Positions 1 to 5,047 of a DNA stretch of 33,929 nt are shown piece after piece. Below the pieces are notes generated by a model. The model saw only the letters and a list, made by a program, of their open reading frames with translations. It searched no databases and was not told where the DNA came from. A program made the translations under genes and the position numbers. Source of the stretch: a virus; IMG/VR virus record IMGVR_UViG_3300005581_000065, positions 1-33,929 of that record, one strand, 5' to 3'. Position 1 is the stretch's first letter; every line of letters starts with the position of its first letter.

Positions 1-50
1 ATGCCGAAACATCACGTCGAACTCCTATGAGTGCCCATATAAAAAATGTA

Positions 51-98
51 CGCAGGATACGGACTTGCACCGTGAAACTTTTGAACGCTCGCCCTGCG
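51..98 (-). other. tRNA-like remnant: acceptor stem plus T-arm only
   Basis: On the minus strand a CGCAGGG / TCCTGCG pair forms a full 7-bp acceptor-like stem. Just before its 3' side is a T-arm-like hairpin, ACGG-TGCAAGT-CCGT. Only about 17 nt lie between the 5' acceptor strand and the T-arm, too few for a D-arm plus anticodon arm, and they do not fold into a good anticodon stem. It is best read as a decayed tRNA at the end of the cluster, or as an unrelated structured RNA. Confidence 0.3.
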
Positions 99-129
99 CA
101 GACGTGTCTCGTTCCGTGTTCTGATAGGG

Positions 130-141
130 AGGCTGCAGCCT
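130..141. repeat. 12-bp perfect palindrome
   Basis: AGGCTGCAGCCT is its own reverse complement and lies between two degenerate tRNA-like elements. Flanking GGAG and CTCC bases can lengthen the stem slightly. It may be a processing or stabilising hairpin in the tRNA transcript; no U-run follows on the minus strand. Confidence 0.35.
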
Positions 142-153
142 ACTCCTAAAAAT

Positions 154-228
154 TGGCGGGCAGGCAGGAATCTAACCCACGATCTTTAGCCTATGGGGCT
201 AACGCTTTATACACTAAGCTACTGCTCC
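154..228 (-). tRNA. degenerate tRNA-like gene, anticodon CAT (probable pseudo-tRNA)
   Basis: A cloverleaf can be drawn: acceptor GGAGCAG with partial pairing (A-C and G-G mismatches), D-stem GCTT/AAGC, anticodon stem TTAGC/GCTAA with loop CCCATAG, T-stem GTGGG/CCTGC, and an encoded CCA. Several conserved bases are lost. Position 33 is C not U, the T-loop reads TTAGATT (C56 lost), and the D-loop AGTGTATA lacks the GG pair. The first acceptor pair is missing, so a discriminator base is hard to place. It is likely a decaying CAU tRNA. Confidence 0.4.
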
Positions 229-236
229 AATAAAAA

Positions 237-322
237 TGGTGGGTAGAGATGGATTCGAACCAACGTAAGCTTACGCTAGCAGATTTACAATCTGCCCCCT
301 TTAGCCACTCGGGCATCTACCC
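237..322 (-). tRNA. tRNA-Tyr(GTA)
   Basis: This 86-nt class II tRNA has an encoded CCA and discriminator A. The acceptor stem GGGTAGA/TCTACCC is perfect. The anticodon stem GCAGA/TCTGC encloses loop TTGTAAA, giving anticodon GTA. The long variable arm (AGCGTAAGCTTACG region) is as expected for bacterial tRNA-Tyr, and the T-loop TTCGAAT is canonical. It is transcribed in the cluster led by the promoter near 1,398. Confidence 0.95.
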
Positions 323-330
323 ACATAAAT

Positions 331-407
331 TGGTTGCGGAGGCGGGATTCGAACCCACATGCTTAACGTTATGAGCGTTACGTCTCCCAGTCGACATTCA
401 CTCCGCG
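331..407 (-). tRNA. tRNA-Met(CAT), initiator-like (C1:A72 mismatch)
   Basis: This 77-nt tRNA has encoded CCA and discriminator A. The acceptor strands are CGCGGAG and CTCCGCA, so pair 1-72 is C-A, the unpaired end that marks bacterial initiator tRNAs. The anticodon loop CTCATAA gives CAT. Unlike a standard initiator, the anticodon stem TAACG/CGTTA lacks the three consecutive G-C pairs. The D-arm is odd: TGTC/GACG pairs only if four bases separate it from the acceptor stem. It is either a phage initiator tRNA or a divergent CAU tRNA. Confidence 0.8.
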
Positions 408-466
408 ATTAAAAAATTTGAACGGCTTTAACAAGCATACAACCACGGCAGTCCGAAGACAGGAAC

Positions 467-544
467 TTAATCCAAACCGAGAGCATCGCTACCGTTCCTG
501 AGTGCAGTTGCAATTGTTACCCGTTTAATGGTAGGCTTTTTCAT
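467..544 (-). CDS. possible 25-residue ORF inside the tRNA cluster
   Basis: An ATG ORF reads MKKPTIKRVTIATALRN and ends in GLD before TAA. An AGGG sequence lies about 9 nt before the ATG and could serve as a weak ribosome-binding site. It sits in the roughly 260-nt gap between the CAT tRNA and the initiator-like tRNA, on the same strand. The composition looks protein-like and basic, but I recognise no family. A chance ORF in a tRNA spacer is equally possible. Confidence 0.3.
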   Translation of the reverse strand: MKKPTIKRVTIATALRNGSDALGLD

Positions 545-598
545 GTTATAATCCCTACGCCGTCAAGCAGTTTCAGGATCTTTATTCATTTACAGCAC

Positions 599-613
599 GG
601 GGCATGAAGCCCC
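599..613. repeat. hairpin GGGGC-ATGAA-GCCCC in tRNA spacer
   Basis: A 5-bp all-GC stem with a 5-nt loop lies between the CAT tRNA (671-746) and the small ORF at 467-544. On the minus strand it is followed by GTGCTG, not by U residues, so it is not a standard terminator. It may be an RNA-processing or stability element. Confidence 0.4.
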
Positions 614-670
614 TTGTCCCATTAAAGGGTAGAGTTTAATAGCATCAAACCAAGATGCACTAATATAAAG

Positions 671-746
671 TGGTGGGCCCGGTTGGGTTCGAACCAACGA
701 CCAAGGGTTTATGAGACCCCTGCTCTTACCACTGAGCTACAAGCCC
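671..746 (-). tRNA. tRNA with CAT anticodon (Ile2- or elongator-Met-like)
   Basis: This 76-nt tRNA has encoded CCA and discriminator A. Acceptor GGGCTTG/CGGGCCC pairs with two G-U wobbles. D-stem GCTC/GAGC, anticodon stem GGGGT/ACCCT (outer pair G-U) with loop CTCATAA, and T-arm TTGG-TTCGAAC-CCAA are all regular. From memory, the stretch after the anticodon stem resembles E. coli tRNA-Ile2 (lysidine-modified CAU) more than elongator tRNA-Met, but identity cannot be settled from sequence alone. Confidence 0.93.
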
Positions 747-752
747 GAAAAG

Positions 753-832
753 TAGCCATGGTCGGACTCGAACCGACAAGCTTACGCGAGCGATTTTAAG
801 TCGCTTGAGTTTACCAATTTCTCCACACGGCC
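753..832 (-). tRNA. tRNA-Leu(TAA)
   Basis: This class II tRNA has acceptor GGCCGTG/CATGGCT and anticodon stem AGCGA/TCGCT with loop CTTAAAA, giving anticodon TAA. A long variable arm (CGCGTAAGC region) is present, and the T-arm is GTCGG-TTCGAGT-CCGAC. The discriminator is A and CCA is not encoded, so the 3' end must be added after transcription. It reads UUA codons, which are common in this AT-rich genome. Confidence 0.94.
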
Positions 833-895
833 ATTTAGAAAATTTGAAGGTTGCCGTTACGTAATCGGGCTTTAGGGACCTTCCGCTCCTGTAAG

Positions 896-914
896 CGATA
901 CCACCACGGTATCG
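896..914. repeat. hairpin CGATACC-(5 nt)-GGTATCG between tRNAs
   Basis: A perfect 7-bp inverted repeat with a 5-nt loop sits between tRNA-Trp and tRNA-Leu. On the minus strand the loop is GTGGT. Related GTGGTTGTA sequences occur near 435-447 and 1,278-1,290, also in tRNA spacers. It may be a processing hairpin. Confidence 0.4.
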
Positions 915-919
915 AAATT

Positions 920-993
920 TGGCACGTTGTGTAGGAATCGAACCCACGTTTATTGGTTTGGAATCAATAGTCTTGCCATTAGACGAACAACGC
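920..993 (-). tRNA. tRNA-Trp(CCA)
   Basis: This 74-nt tRNA has encoded CCA and discriminator G. Acceptor GCGTTGT/ACAACGT, D-stem GTCT/AGAC and T-arm GTGGG-TTCGATT-CCTAC are all well formed. With the D-arm fixing the frame, the anticodon stem is ATTGA/CCAAT (one A-C mismatch at the loop edge) and the loop TTCCAAA gives anticodon CCA. A one-base shift would give Gly(UCC) but destroys the anticodon stem. G73 also fits tryptophan. Confidence 0.82.
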
Positions 994-999
994 ATTTTG

Positions 1000-1072
<73 letters not shown>

Positions 1073-1078
1073 TAAAAG

Positions 1079-1153
1079 TGGTCCTCCTGGTTGGTGCTGA
1101 CCCAACTACCCGCCCCTTATAAAGGAGCCGCTCTTCCGATGAGCTACAGGAGG
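1079..1153 (-). tRNA. tRNA-Ile(TAT)
   Basis: This 75-nt tRNA has encoded CCA. Acceptor CCTCCTG/CAGGAGG is perfect, the D-stem is GCTC/GAGC, and the anticodon stem GCTCC/GGGGC encloses TTTATAA, giving anticodon TAT, which reads AUA. The T-stem GTTGG/CCAAC is perfect but the T-loop is GTCAGCA: G replaces T54 and G replaces A58, both unusual. It is the first tRNA after the promoter near 1,398. Confidence 0.88.
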
Positions 1154-1365
1154 AAAAAATGTATCGGTTATACTGCTTGGCTTTTTGATGTGGAGCGTTT
1201 GCTGCGACACATCAAAGCAGATTTTATAGGGACCGAAAACTCCTATTTAATCCTTGTCATTGCATCACTGAGTGATCCAAGCCGTACAACCACGGACGTA
1301 TTCAACTTTCAGTAGCAGTTGATGGGGCGTTATGTTTTAAAGATTTTACTCTTTGTTGCTTACAA
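1154..1365 (-). other. leader of the tRNA transcript, no gene seen
   Basis: About 210 nt separate the expected transcription start of the promoter at 1,370-1,398 from tRNA-Ile. I see no ORF longer than a few codons on the minus strand. Short features are the hairpin TCACT-C-AGTGA near 1,265-1,275 and a GTGGTTGTACGG motif near 1,279-1,290 that recurs in other tRNA spacers. Confidence 0.5.
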
Positions 1366-1369
1366 GGTT

Positions 1370-1398
1370 ATTATACACTAAAAATCAAATAATGTACA
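1370..1398 (-). promoter_or_regulatory. early sigma70-like promoter of the tRNA cluster
   Basis: On the minus strand TGTACA (1,398-1,393) is followed after exactly 17 bp by a perfect TATAAT (1,375-1,370). The same -35/spacer/-10 pattern recurs at 32,508, 25,472, 8,790, 5,530 and (with TAGAAT) 2,795. It points into the tRNA cluster and lies just after the HNH gene stop. Confidence 0.85.
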
Positions 1399-1416
1399 CA
1401 TCTTTTGTAAATTTAT

Positions 1417-2010
1417 TTATAGAAGAAAAAGTTTCCATTCACTGCGAATCGTAATTTTTTCACTGAGTGCAGTAAACTCAATGTCCCTTAGTGCCTTTGG
1501 CTTTACTTCCGAGCCGTGAATGTTATGATATGGAAAGTTGTTTGATTTTTTCGTGTTACACTTTTTGCATGACAACACAATATTATCGTCTTTATTTCCA
1601 CCACCCTTGCTATGAGGAATTAGATGATCCCGCGTCGCTGCAGTATATGGAATCTTTTTAAGACAATACTGGCACTCGCCGTCATAGATATAGTAGAGTT
1701 GACGCAAGTTAACCGGGCGAGACTTTGTCTTTCCGTTCTTTTTGTCATGTCCAAAATAACCAGGAACAATTACAATTGTCGGTACTGCCCATAGTGTATC
1801 AACACTACGAAGTGCCGGGTGAGAGTCGTCAAGGTTGTGGTCATGCGCAATCCAACTGTTCCAGTTATGGATGTTTCCATACGAGTCATAGGCCTTTACA
1901 CCGCCGACAATCAAATTCCTAATACTCGACCGGGCAGAAAAAAATCCGCATGGCCGAAATGACGCATTAAGAACGAGTGTAGTTTTTGATGATGGCGCAA
2001 CTGGAACCAT
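1417..2010 (-). CDS. HNH endonuclease with paired-cysteine zinc site
   Basis: A 197-residue protein predicted to cut DNA, probably a free-standing homing-type nuclease. Its C-terminal half carries a classical HNH module: CQYC (113-116), the catalytic DHLIP (128-132), a GGG turn, the conserved Asn at 143, then CKKC (148-151) followed by NTKKSNN. The two CxxC pairs should bind structural zinc. The N-terminal 100 residues are of unknown role. The frame is open back to 2,076, but I prefer the ATG at 2,010, right after the upstream stop (TAA, AA, ATG... spacing), because the longer form overlaps the neighbour by 65 nt. It is followed by the tRNA promoter, a common place for phage HNH insertions. 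Confidence 0.88.
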   Translation of the reverse strand: MVPVAPSSKTTLVLNASFRPCGFFSARSSIRNLIVGGVKAYDSYGNIHNWNSWIAHDHNLDDSHPALRSVDTLWAVPTIVIVPGYFGHDKKNGKTKSRPVNLRQLYYIYDGECQYCLKKIPYTAATRDHLIPHSKGGGNKDDNIVLSCKKCNTKKSNNFPYHNIHGSEVKPKALRDIEFTALSEKITIRSEWKLFLL

Positions 2011-2011
2011 T

Positions 2012-2404
2012 TTATCGAGCCCGCAGCCTAAAGCCTCCATACTGAGAACGAACTGTGTCATTATAATATACTGCAATATACTGCGAGTCTTCTAGAGGGA
2101 TTCGAATAGCGCGGCCAAATGGAGACCTCAACCCCGCACGGGAATATTTTCCACGATTTGGATTATTGCGGCCAAGTCGGCCAAAAAGATCAACCCTCTT
2201 AAAGACTGCCTCATATGCGGGGTCAAGCAATTCTTTCGCTCTCTCCATAAGGTTATGCGCCTTTGCTTTGTTTCTCAACTCATCAATAATTTGCTTGCCG
2301 TGCGCGTTGTTGTCTATGTGTAGTACTGTTCTCATGTTGATGTATATAAAGTTGTTTGCTCTAGGCTCGTTGACTCGCGGATAGCTGATCCCGCCGGATT
2401 TCAT
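2012..2404 (-). CDS. hypothetical protein, last gene before the HNH endonuclease
   Basis: Family not recognised. The first ATG gives 130 residues, but residue 24 (ATG at 2,335, MRTVLHIDNNAHGKQ) is an attractive alternative start, since the first 23 residues look unlike a folded domain and neither ATG has a clear Shine-Dalgarno sequence. The body is basic, with a helix-rich stretch (IIDELRNKAKAHNLMERAKE) and a C terminus rich in Arg and Gly (GRLGRNNPNRGKYSRAG). A GC-rich hairpin (2,410-2,423) lies just before the upstream ATG and could control access to it. It belongs to the early operon that starts at the promoter near 2,800. Confidence 0.6.
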   Translation of the reverse strand: MKSGGISYPRVNEPRANNFIYINMRTVLHIDNNAHGKQIIDELRNKAKAHNLMERAKELLDPAYEAVFKRVDLFGRLGRNNPNRGKYSRAGLRSPFGRAIRIPLEDSQYIAVYYNDTVRSQYGGFRLRAR

Positions 2405-2409
2405 CGAGC

Positions 2410-2423
2410 CGGACTAATCCGGT
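2410..2423. repeat. hairpin CCGGA-CTAA-TCCGG upstream of gene 2012-2404
   Basis: A perfect 5-bp stem with a 4-nt loop, GC-rich against an AT-rich background, ends about 6 nt before the first ATG of the next gene on the minus strand. It may act on translation or RNA stability; no U-run follows. Confidence 0.4.
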
Positions 2424-2444
2424 TCCCTTTGTCAGCAAAAATTA

Positions 2445-2531
2445 TTACCAGTTGCCATTCATGTTTTGCACGAAGATGACAAGCCAGACGATGGCATTAA
2501 TTCCAATAAGTATTCCAAGTGTTTCTTTCAT
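2445..2531 (-). CDS. 28-residue single-pass membrane peptide
   Basis: The ORF reads MKETLGILIGINAIVWLV then IFVQNMNGNW. Residues about 5-22 form one hydrophobic transmembrane segment, so a small inner-membrane peptide is expected. It lies 12 nt after gene 2544-2765 in the same early operon. Tiny single-span proteins of this sort are common among T4-like early genes, often with host-takeover roles. No family is assigned, and no strong ribosome-binding site is visible. Confidence 0.6.
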   Translation of the reverse strand: MKETLGILIGINAIVWLVIFVQNMNGNW

Positions 2532-2543
2532 ATTTTTTGTTGA

Positions 2544-2765
2544 TTAGTCAATCCAACCTTCGCTGATCAACTTGCCAGCCCGCTCAAAGCGGATGAAGGT
2601 AAGTTGAGGACAGTCACAATCACCGCGGACGGTGCGAACGATGGTGCCCATTAGAGCAGCTGCCAGTTTTGGTGACCGACTGAATGAAACTTTAGTTTCG
2701 ACTCCGGTACCGCCGCCCATCGAAGGAGGGGTGTGGCAATATTCTGTCTTAGTGAACTTGTACAT
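2544..2765 (-). CDS. early hypothetical protein, 73 residues
   Basis: First gene of the early operon served by the promoter at 2,795-2,823. An AAGGA Shine-Dalgarno sequence lies about 16 nt before the ATG. The protein has a glycine-rich turn (SMGGGTGVETK), a CDCP pair and an otherwise soluble composition. I do not recognise the family. Its place directly behind a strong sigma70-like promoter suggests expression at the start of infection. Confidence 0.75.
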   Translation of the reverse strand: MYKFTKTEYCHTPPSMGGGTGVETKVSFSRSPKLAAALMGTIVRTVRGDCDCPQLTFIRFERAGKLISEGWID

Positions 2766-2794
2766 ATTTGGTGGTTGCTGTTCCTTACATAATT

Positions 2795-2823
2795 ATTCTA
2801 ACATAAAACCGGCCGAATGTACA
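2795..2823 (-). promoter_or_regulatory. early sigma70-like promoter for gene 2544-2765
   Basis: Minus strand TGTACA (2,823-2,818), 17-bp spacer, TAGAAT (2,800-2,795), one base off consensus. Directly upstream (2,824-2,880) are an AACTATTTT...AAAATAGTT hairpin and a CCGGG-TATACG-CCCGG hairpin. Both are also found, nearly unchanged, upstream of the promoter at 5,530-5,558. Confidence 0.82.
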
Positions 2824-2875
2824 CAACTATTTTCGAGAAAGTAAAAATAGTTGCCGGGCGTATACCCGGTATAGA
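2824..2875. repeat. copy 1 of a duplicated promoter-upstream module
   Basis: This stretch matches 5,559-5,614 closely. Shared elements are a TACACAACTATTTTC block, an A/T-rich inverted repeat, and the CGTATACCCGGTATAGA core within a CCGG...CCGG hairpin. The shared part continues through the -35 box, so the whole early promoter region appears duplicated. Confidence 0.7.
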
Positions 2876-2887
2876 AAAGTCGCGTCT

Positions 2888-3028
2888 CTATTCAGACTTC
2901 CATAGGTTCAGTGTCCGTAGAAATGCTTCTGCGCGTTGGGCGGCGGTTGCATGTATAGCTAATAAGCATGCTGACTTAAAACCATATTTTGGTCTCATCA
3001 TATCTACTAGCTCTCCTCGGAATTTCAT
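2888..3028 (-). CDS. small early protein, 46 residues (or 37)
   Basis: ATG at 3,028 opens an ORF reading MKFRGELVDMMRPKYGFKSA and ending NLWKSE before TAG. It begins 5 nt after the stop of the repeat protein 3033-3416, suggesting translational coupling. A strong GAGGAG sequence (3,018-3,013) lies about 11 nt before a second ATG at 3,001, so the 37-residue form starting MMRPKYGFKSA may be the real product. The body looks like a short amphipathic helix (IHATAAQRAEAFLRTL). Function unknown. It is the last gene before the 2,8 kb promoter module. Confidence 0.6.
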   Translation of the reverse strand: MKFRGELVDMMRPKYGFKSACLLAIHATAAQRAEAFLRTLNLWKSE

Positions 3029-3032
3029 ATGA

Positions 3033-3416
3033 TTATTGTTTGATACGTAGTTGCTCTACGCTGATACCTAACTTGGTAGCAATATCTTTTAGTGTTAATT
3101 CAACGATAGCTTTTGGACGTTTGTCAATGATGACACCATCGGAATTTTCAAAATAGATTTTATTGCCATCGATATCATATTCGCATTTATACCAAAAACC
3201 TCCAGAATCTACGAGATAGATTATCTTTCCATTGGTATCATGTTGACGTTTCCTCCAATAACCACCACCATTTTCATAATAGATTTCATTGCTATTAGTA
3301 TCATATTCGCGTTTCCTCCAATAACCATCAGAATCTTCATAATAGATTTCATTGCAGCCTTTATCTTTAACGGTGAATGGAAAGTCTTTGATCTTTAATT
3401 GTTGTGCAATTGTCAT
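3033..3416 (-). CDS. 21-residue-repeat protein, copy A
   Basis: A 127-residue protein in three parts. It opens with MTIAQQLKIKDFPF (also found in the neighbour 3421-3804). About four repeats follow of the form GNEIYYEDSDGYWRKREYDTN, whose Tyr/Trp/Gly pattern recalls MORN_2 or YD repeats. It ends with a helical tag, LKDIATKLGISVEQLRIK, which resembles a helix-turn-helix. Such repeats usually make an elongated beta surface for binding a partner; the partner is unknown. It is a tandem paralogue of 3421-3804. In this copy the repeats have diverged more, with CNEIYY at the start and IIDKRP at the end. Confidence 0.82.
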   Translation of the reverse strand: MTIAQQLKIKDFPFTVKDKGCNEIYYEDSDGYWRKREYDTNSNEIYYENGGGYWRKRQHDTNGKIIYLVDSGGFWYKCEYDIDGNKIYFENSDGVIIDKRPKAIVELTLKDIATKLGISVEQLRIKQ

Positions 3417-3420
3417 AAGG

Positions 3421-3804
3421 TTAGTCTTTGATTCTCAGTTGCTCTACGCTAATTCCTAACTTGGTTGCGATATCTTGCAAGGTTAGTTCTATTGGCTTTG
3501 GTCTCTCGCACATGATGAGACCATTGGAATCTCCGTAATAGATTTTATTGCCATTGGTATCATATTCGCGTTTCCTCCAATAACCATCGGAATCTTCATA
3601 ATAGATGTCATTGCCATCGATATCGTATTCGCGTTTCCTCCAATAACCATCGGAATCTTCATAATAGATGTCATTGCCATCGATATCGTATTCACTTTTA
3701 CTCCAAAAACCTCCGGAATCTTCATGATAGATTTCATTGCCGCCTTTATCTTTAACGATGAATGGAAAGTCTTTGATCTTTAATTGTTGTGCGATTGTTT
3801 TCAT
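3421..3804 (-). CDS. 21-residue-repeat protein, copy B
   Basis: A 127-residue paralogue of the gene at 3033-3416, with the same MKTIAQQLKIKDFPF opening, four 21-residue units (two are nearly identical in DNA as well) and the same LTLQDIATKLGISVEQLRIK tail. The start overlaps nothing: the upstream stop TAA is followed by TATG. The near-identity of units at the nucleotide level (63-bp period, about 3,588-3,714) points to recent unit duplication, or to gene conversion between copies. Function unknown; MORN/YD-like partner binding is an inference. Confidence 0.85.
   Translation of the reverse strand: MKTIAQQLKIKDFPFIVKDKGGNEIYHEDSGGFWSKSEYDIDGNDIYYEDSDGYWRKREYDIDGNDIYYEDSDGYWRKREYDTNGNKIYYGDSNGLIMCERPKPIELTLQDIATKLGISVEQLRIKD
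3588..3776. repeat. 63-bp tandem repeat array coding 21-residue units
   Basis: The sequence CGGAATCTTCAT recurs at about 3,588, 3,651 and 3,714, exactly 63 bp apart. The first two units are almost identical over their whole length. The array lies in frame inside gene 3421-3804. Confidence 0.8.
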
Positions 3805-3805
3805 A

Positions 3806-3913
3806 TTAGTCTTTGATTCTCAGTTGCTCTACGCTAATTCCTAATTTGGCGGCGATTTCTTCAAGTGTCATATCGGCTACTTGACTATAGAGATCTTCAA
3901 GCGCTTCATCCGA
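3806..3913 (-). pseudogene. orphan copy of the LGISVEQLRIK tail module, out of frame with the gene before it
   Basis: Just after the TAA stop of gene 3915-4223, the +1 frame reads KSDEALEDLYSQVADMTLEE and continues into IAAKLGISVEQLRIKD. This is the same C-terminal module that ends both repeat proteins downstream. No good start codon with a ribosome-binding site precedes it. It could be a fusion partner lost by a one-base indel, the end of a +1 frameshift product (GTT TAA A context), or a remnant of a third paralogue. Confidence 0.5.
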
Positions 3914-3914
3914 T

Positions 3915-4223
3915 TTAAACTGGTTGTGAGTCCATTGGATCGGTGAACGGAATGATAATCTCTCCATCGACGAACGTGGCCACTTCAGGTGCAAAATAGA
4001 ACTCGATTTCTTTTGCCTCGTATCGAAAGAACCGACCAACACGATCGTACTTTGCGTTGAACTGTTTGATCAACGTTCGGTCCTGCGTATACAAGCCGTC
4101 AACGCCCTCGAAGATAAACTCCTGCGCTCCCTTGTTTTTGTAGCGACCATGCTCTGGATTGCCAATATGGCCGGTGTCGCCATACCACTCTTTAACCCGC
4201 GTGTAAATGATAAACTTTGTCAT
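3915..4223 (-). CDS. early hypothetical protein, 102 residues
   Basis: Starts MTKFIIYTRVKEWYGDTGH. The body has a beta-rich look (EFIFEGVDGLYTQDRTLIKQ, then EIEFYFAPEVATFVDGEIII), and no known motif was found. The stop is followed in the +1 frame by a module shared with the two repeat proteins, so the gene may originally have been about 137 residues long. It sits in the run of small genes from the 5,530 promoter, with a GGAACTC ribosome-binding stretch upstream that is the end of the previous gene. Confidence 0.75.
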   Translation of the reverse strand: MTKFIIYTRVKEWYGDTGHIGNPEHGRYKNKGAQEFIFEGVDGLYTQDRTLIKQFNAKYDRVGRFFRYEAKEIEFYFAPEVATFVDGEIIIPFTDPMDSQPV

Positions 4224-4235
4224 GTCATTATTTTA

Positions 4236-4367
4236 TTAGAGTTCCTTAACACTCACTTTAAAGCCCTGCTGTCGATAAGCTAAGGCACATTCTGCTGCAT
4301 TACCATAATCATCATAATATACAGAGAACTGCTCATCTCCTTCACCGACTTCAACGCTATAAGTCAT
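4236..4367 (-). CDS. small early protein, 43 residues
   Basis: Reads MTYSVEVGEGDEQFSVYYDD, continues through GNAAECALAYRQQ and ends KVSVKEL. It is acidic at the N terminus with an amphipathic helix after it. Its ATG overlaps the TGA of the preceding gene (ATGA), a mark of translational coupling. The codons for its last residues, AAGGAACTC, also serve as the Shine-Dalgarno stretch of the next gene. Function unknown. Confidence 0.7.
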   Translation of the reverse strand: MTYSVEVGEGDEQFSVYYDDYGNAAECALAYRQQGFKVSVKEL

Positions 4368-4510
4368 AGCAATAGGAGTGCTTGTTTGCGTTGAGCTTCT
4401 TCAACACGTCGCGTAAGACCAATCTTGTCGTCAAGAGCAAAGATTGTAATTCCGTAATGCACAGTATTTTTTTGCTTGCGCCCAATTAGTTTTAGTAGTT
4501 TTTGCATCAT
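4364..4510 (-). CDS. small basic early protein, 48 residues
   Basis: Starts MMQKLLKLIGRKQKNTVHYG and ends EEAQRKQALLLL before TGA. The N terminus is strongly basic, and the middle TIFALDDKIGLTRRVEEAQ looks like a helix. An AAGGAACT ribosome-binding stretch lies upstream. The stop overlaps the next start by ATGA. Family not recognised. Confidence 0.68.
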   Translation of the reverse strand: MMQKLLKLIGRKQKNTVHYGITIFALDDKIGLTRRVEEAQRKQALLLL

Positions 4511-4544
4511 ACAGTTTTTTATTATAGTTCCTTTACCCACAGTG

Positions 4545-4652
4545 TTACATCAAGATGGCAATGATCCACGACCAGCACGCCAGGCAAATCACAATCATTA
4601 GTATCCATGCGATGAATACGTCCCAAGTCTTAGGTTGCTTCTTATTGGTCAT
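4545..4652 (-). CDS. 35-residue membrane peptide
   Basis: Reads MTNKKQPKTWDVFIAWILMI followed by VICLACWSWIIAILM. After a short basic N terminus, residues about 12-34 form one long transmembrane helix. Longer same-frame forms exist, but the ATG at 4,652 is preceded by AAGGAACTCC, the same ribosome-binding stretch that precedes neighbouring genes, so it decides the start. Probably an inner-membrane early protein; role unknown. Confidence 0.7.
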   Translation of the reverse strand: MTNKKQPKTWDVFIAWILMIVICLACWSWIIAILM

Positions 4653-4674
4653 ACAATTATTATATTGGAGTTCC

Positions 4675-4869
4675 TTAATTAAACAGTTTGTTGTGGTGGC
4701 GGACGATCCAGACATCAGCCGCACCCCCTTTGAGCGCAGCATAGACTTCCTCGCCCTTGCCTGTGGTGGCGCGGACAGTTTCCTTGTCCTTCTCAATCTT
4801 GAACAACTTAGTGTTCTCGAGCGCCTTGGTCATTGCCTTAACGTGTGTGGTTGTTAGTAGTTTTGTCAT
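4675..4869 (-). CDS. early hypothetical protein, 64 residues
   Basis: Starts MTKLLTTTHVKAMTKALENT and has a compact alpha/beta look (KLFKIEKDKETVRATTGKGE, then EVYAALKGG and DVWIVRHHNKLFN). The stop is followed at once by the AAGGAACTCC ribosome-binding stretch of the membrane-peptide gene. It belongs to the early gene string from the 5,530 promoter. Not recognised. Confidence 0.75.
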   Translation of the reverse strand: MTKLLTTTHVKAMTKALENTKLFKIEKDKETVRATTGKGEEVYAALKGGAADVWIVRHHNKLFN

Positions 4870-4876
4870 ACAATTA

Positions 4877-5038
4877 TTATATTAGAGTTTGGGTAAACAT
4901 CATCTCCATAATATCTTTGATGATATCTTCCTTGGTCATTGCATCCTCTTCCCCAGTGATAAAACTATTGAGGTCCCCCTCGTAGAAATTAGCGAAGGTT
5001 TGAGTCATCAACATGTCTAAGATTTGTTCAGCTGTCAT
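4877..5038 (-). CDS. small acidic early protein, 53 residues
   Basis: Reads MTAEQILDMLMTQTFANFYE, then GDLNSFITGEEDAMTKEDII, and ends MEMMFTQTLI before TAA. It is acidic, methionine-rich and probably all helical. The ATG follows the stop of the gene at 5048-5251 closely, and the end abuts the next gene in the repeated AACTCTAATATAATAATTG junction. Function unknown. Confidence 0.7.
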   Translation of the reverse strand: MTAEQILDMLMTQTFANFYEGDLNSFITGEEDAMTKEDIIKDIMEMMFTQTLI

Positions 5039-5047
5039 ACTATTATA

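Noticed and set aside
1091-1315. 74-residue plus-strand ORF starting in tRNA-Ile
   Set aside because: It overlaps a confident tRNA on the other strand and a tRNA leader, has no ribosome-binding site or recognisable sequence, and would be the only plus-strand gene in the window.
3489-3737. ORF with repeats (MKSIMKIPEVFG-type) in another frame of the 21-residue-repeat gene
   Set aside because: The repeats come from the 63-bp DNA repeat; the main frame has the shared N- and C-terminal modules and a paralogue, so this frame is a shadow.
3588-3776. CRISPR-like array
   Set aside because: The 63-bp repeats are contiguous, in frame and without unique spacers; they encode protein repeats.
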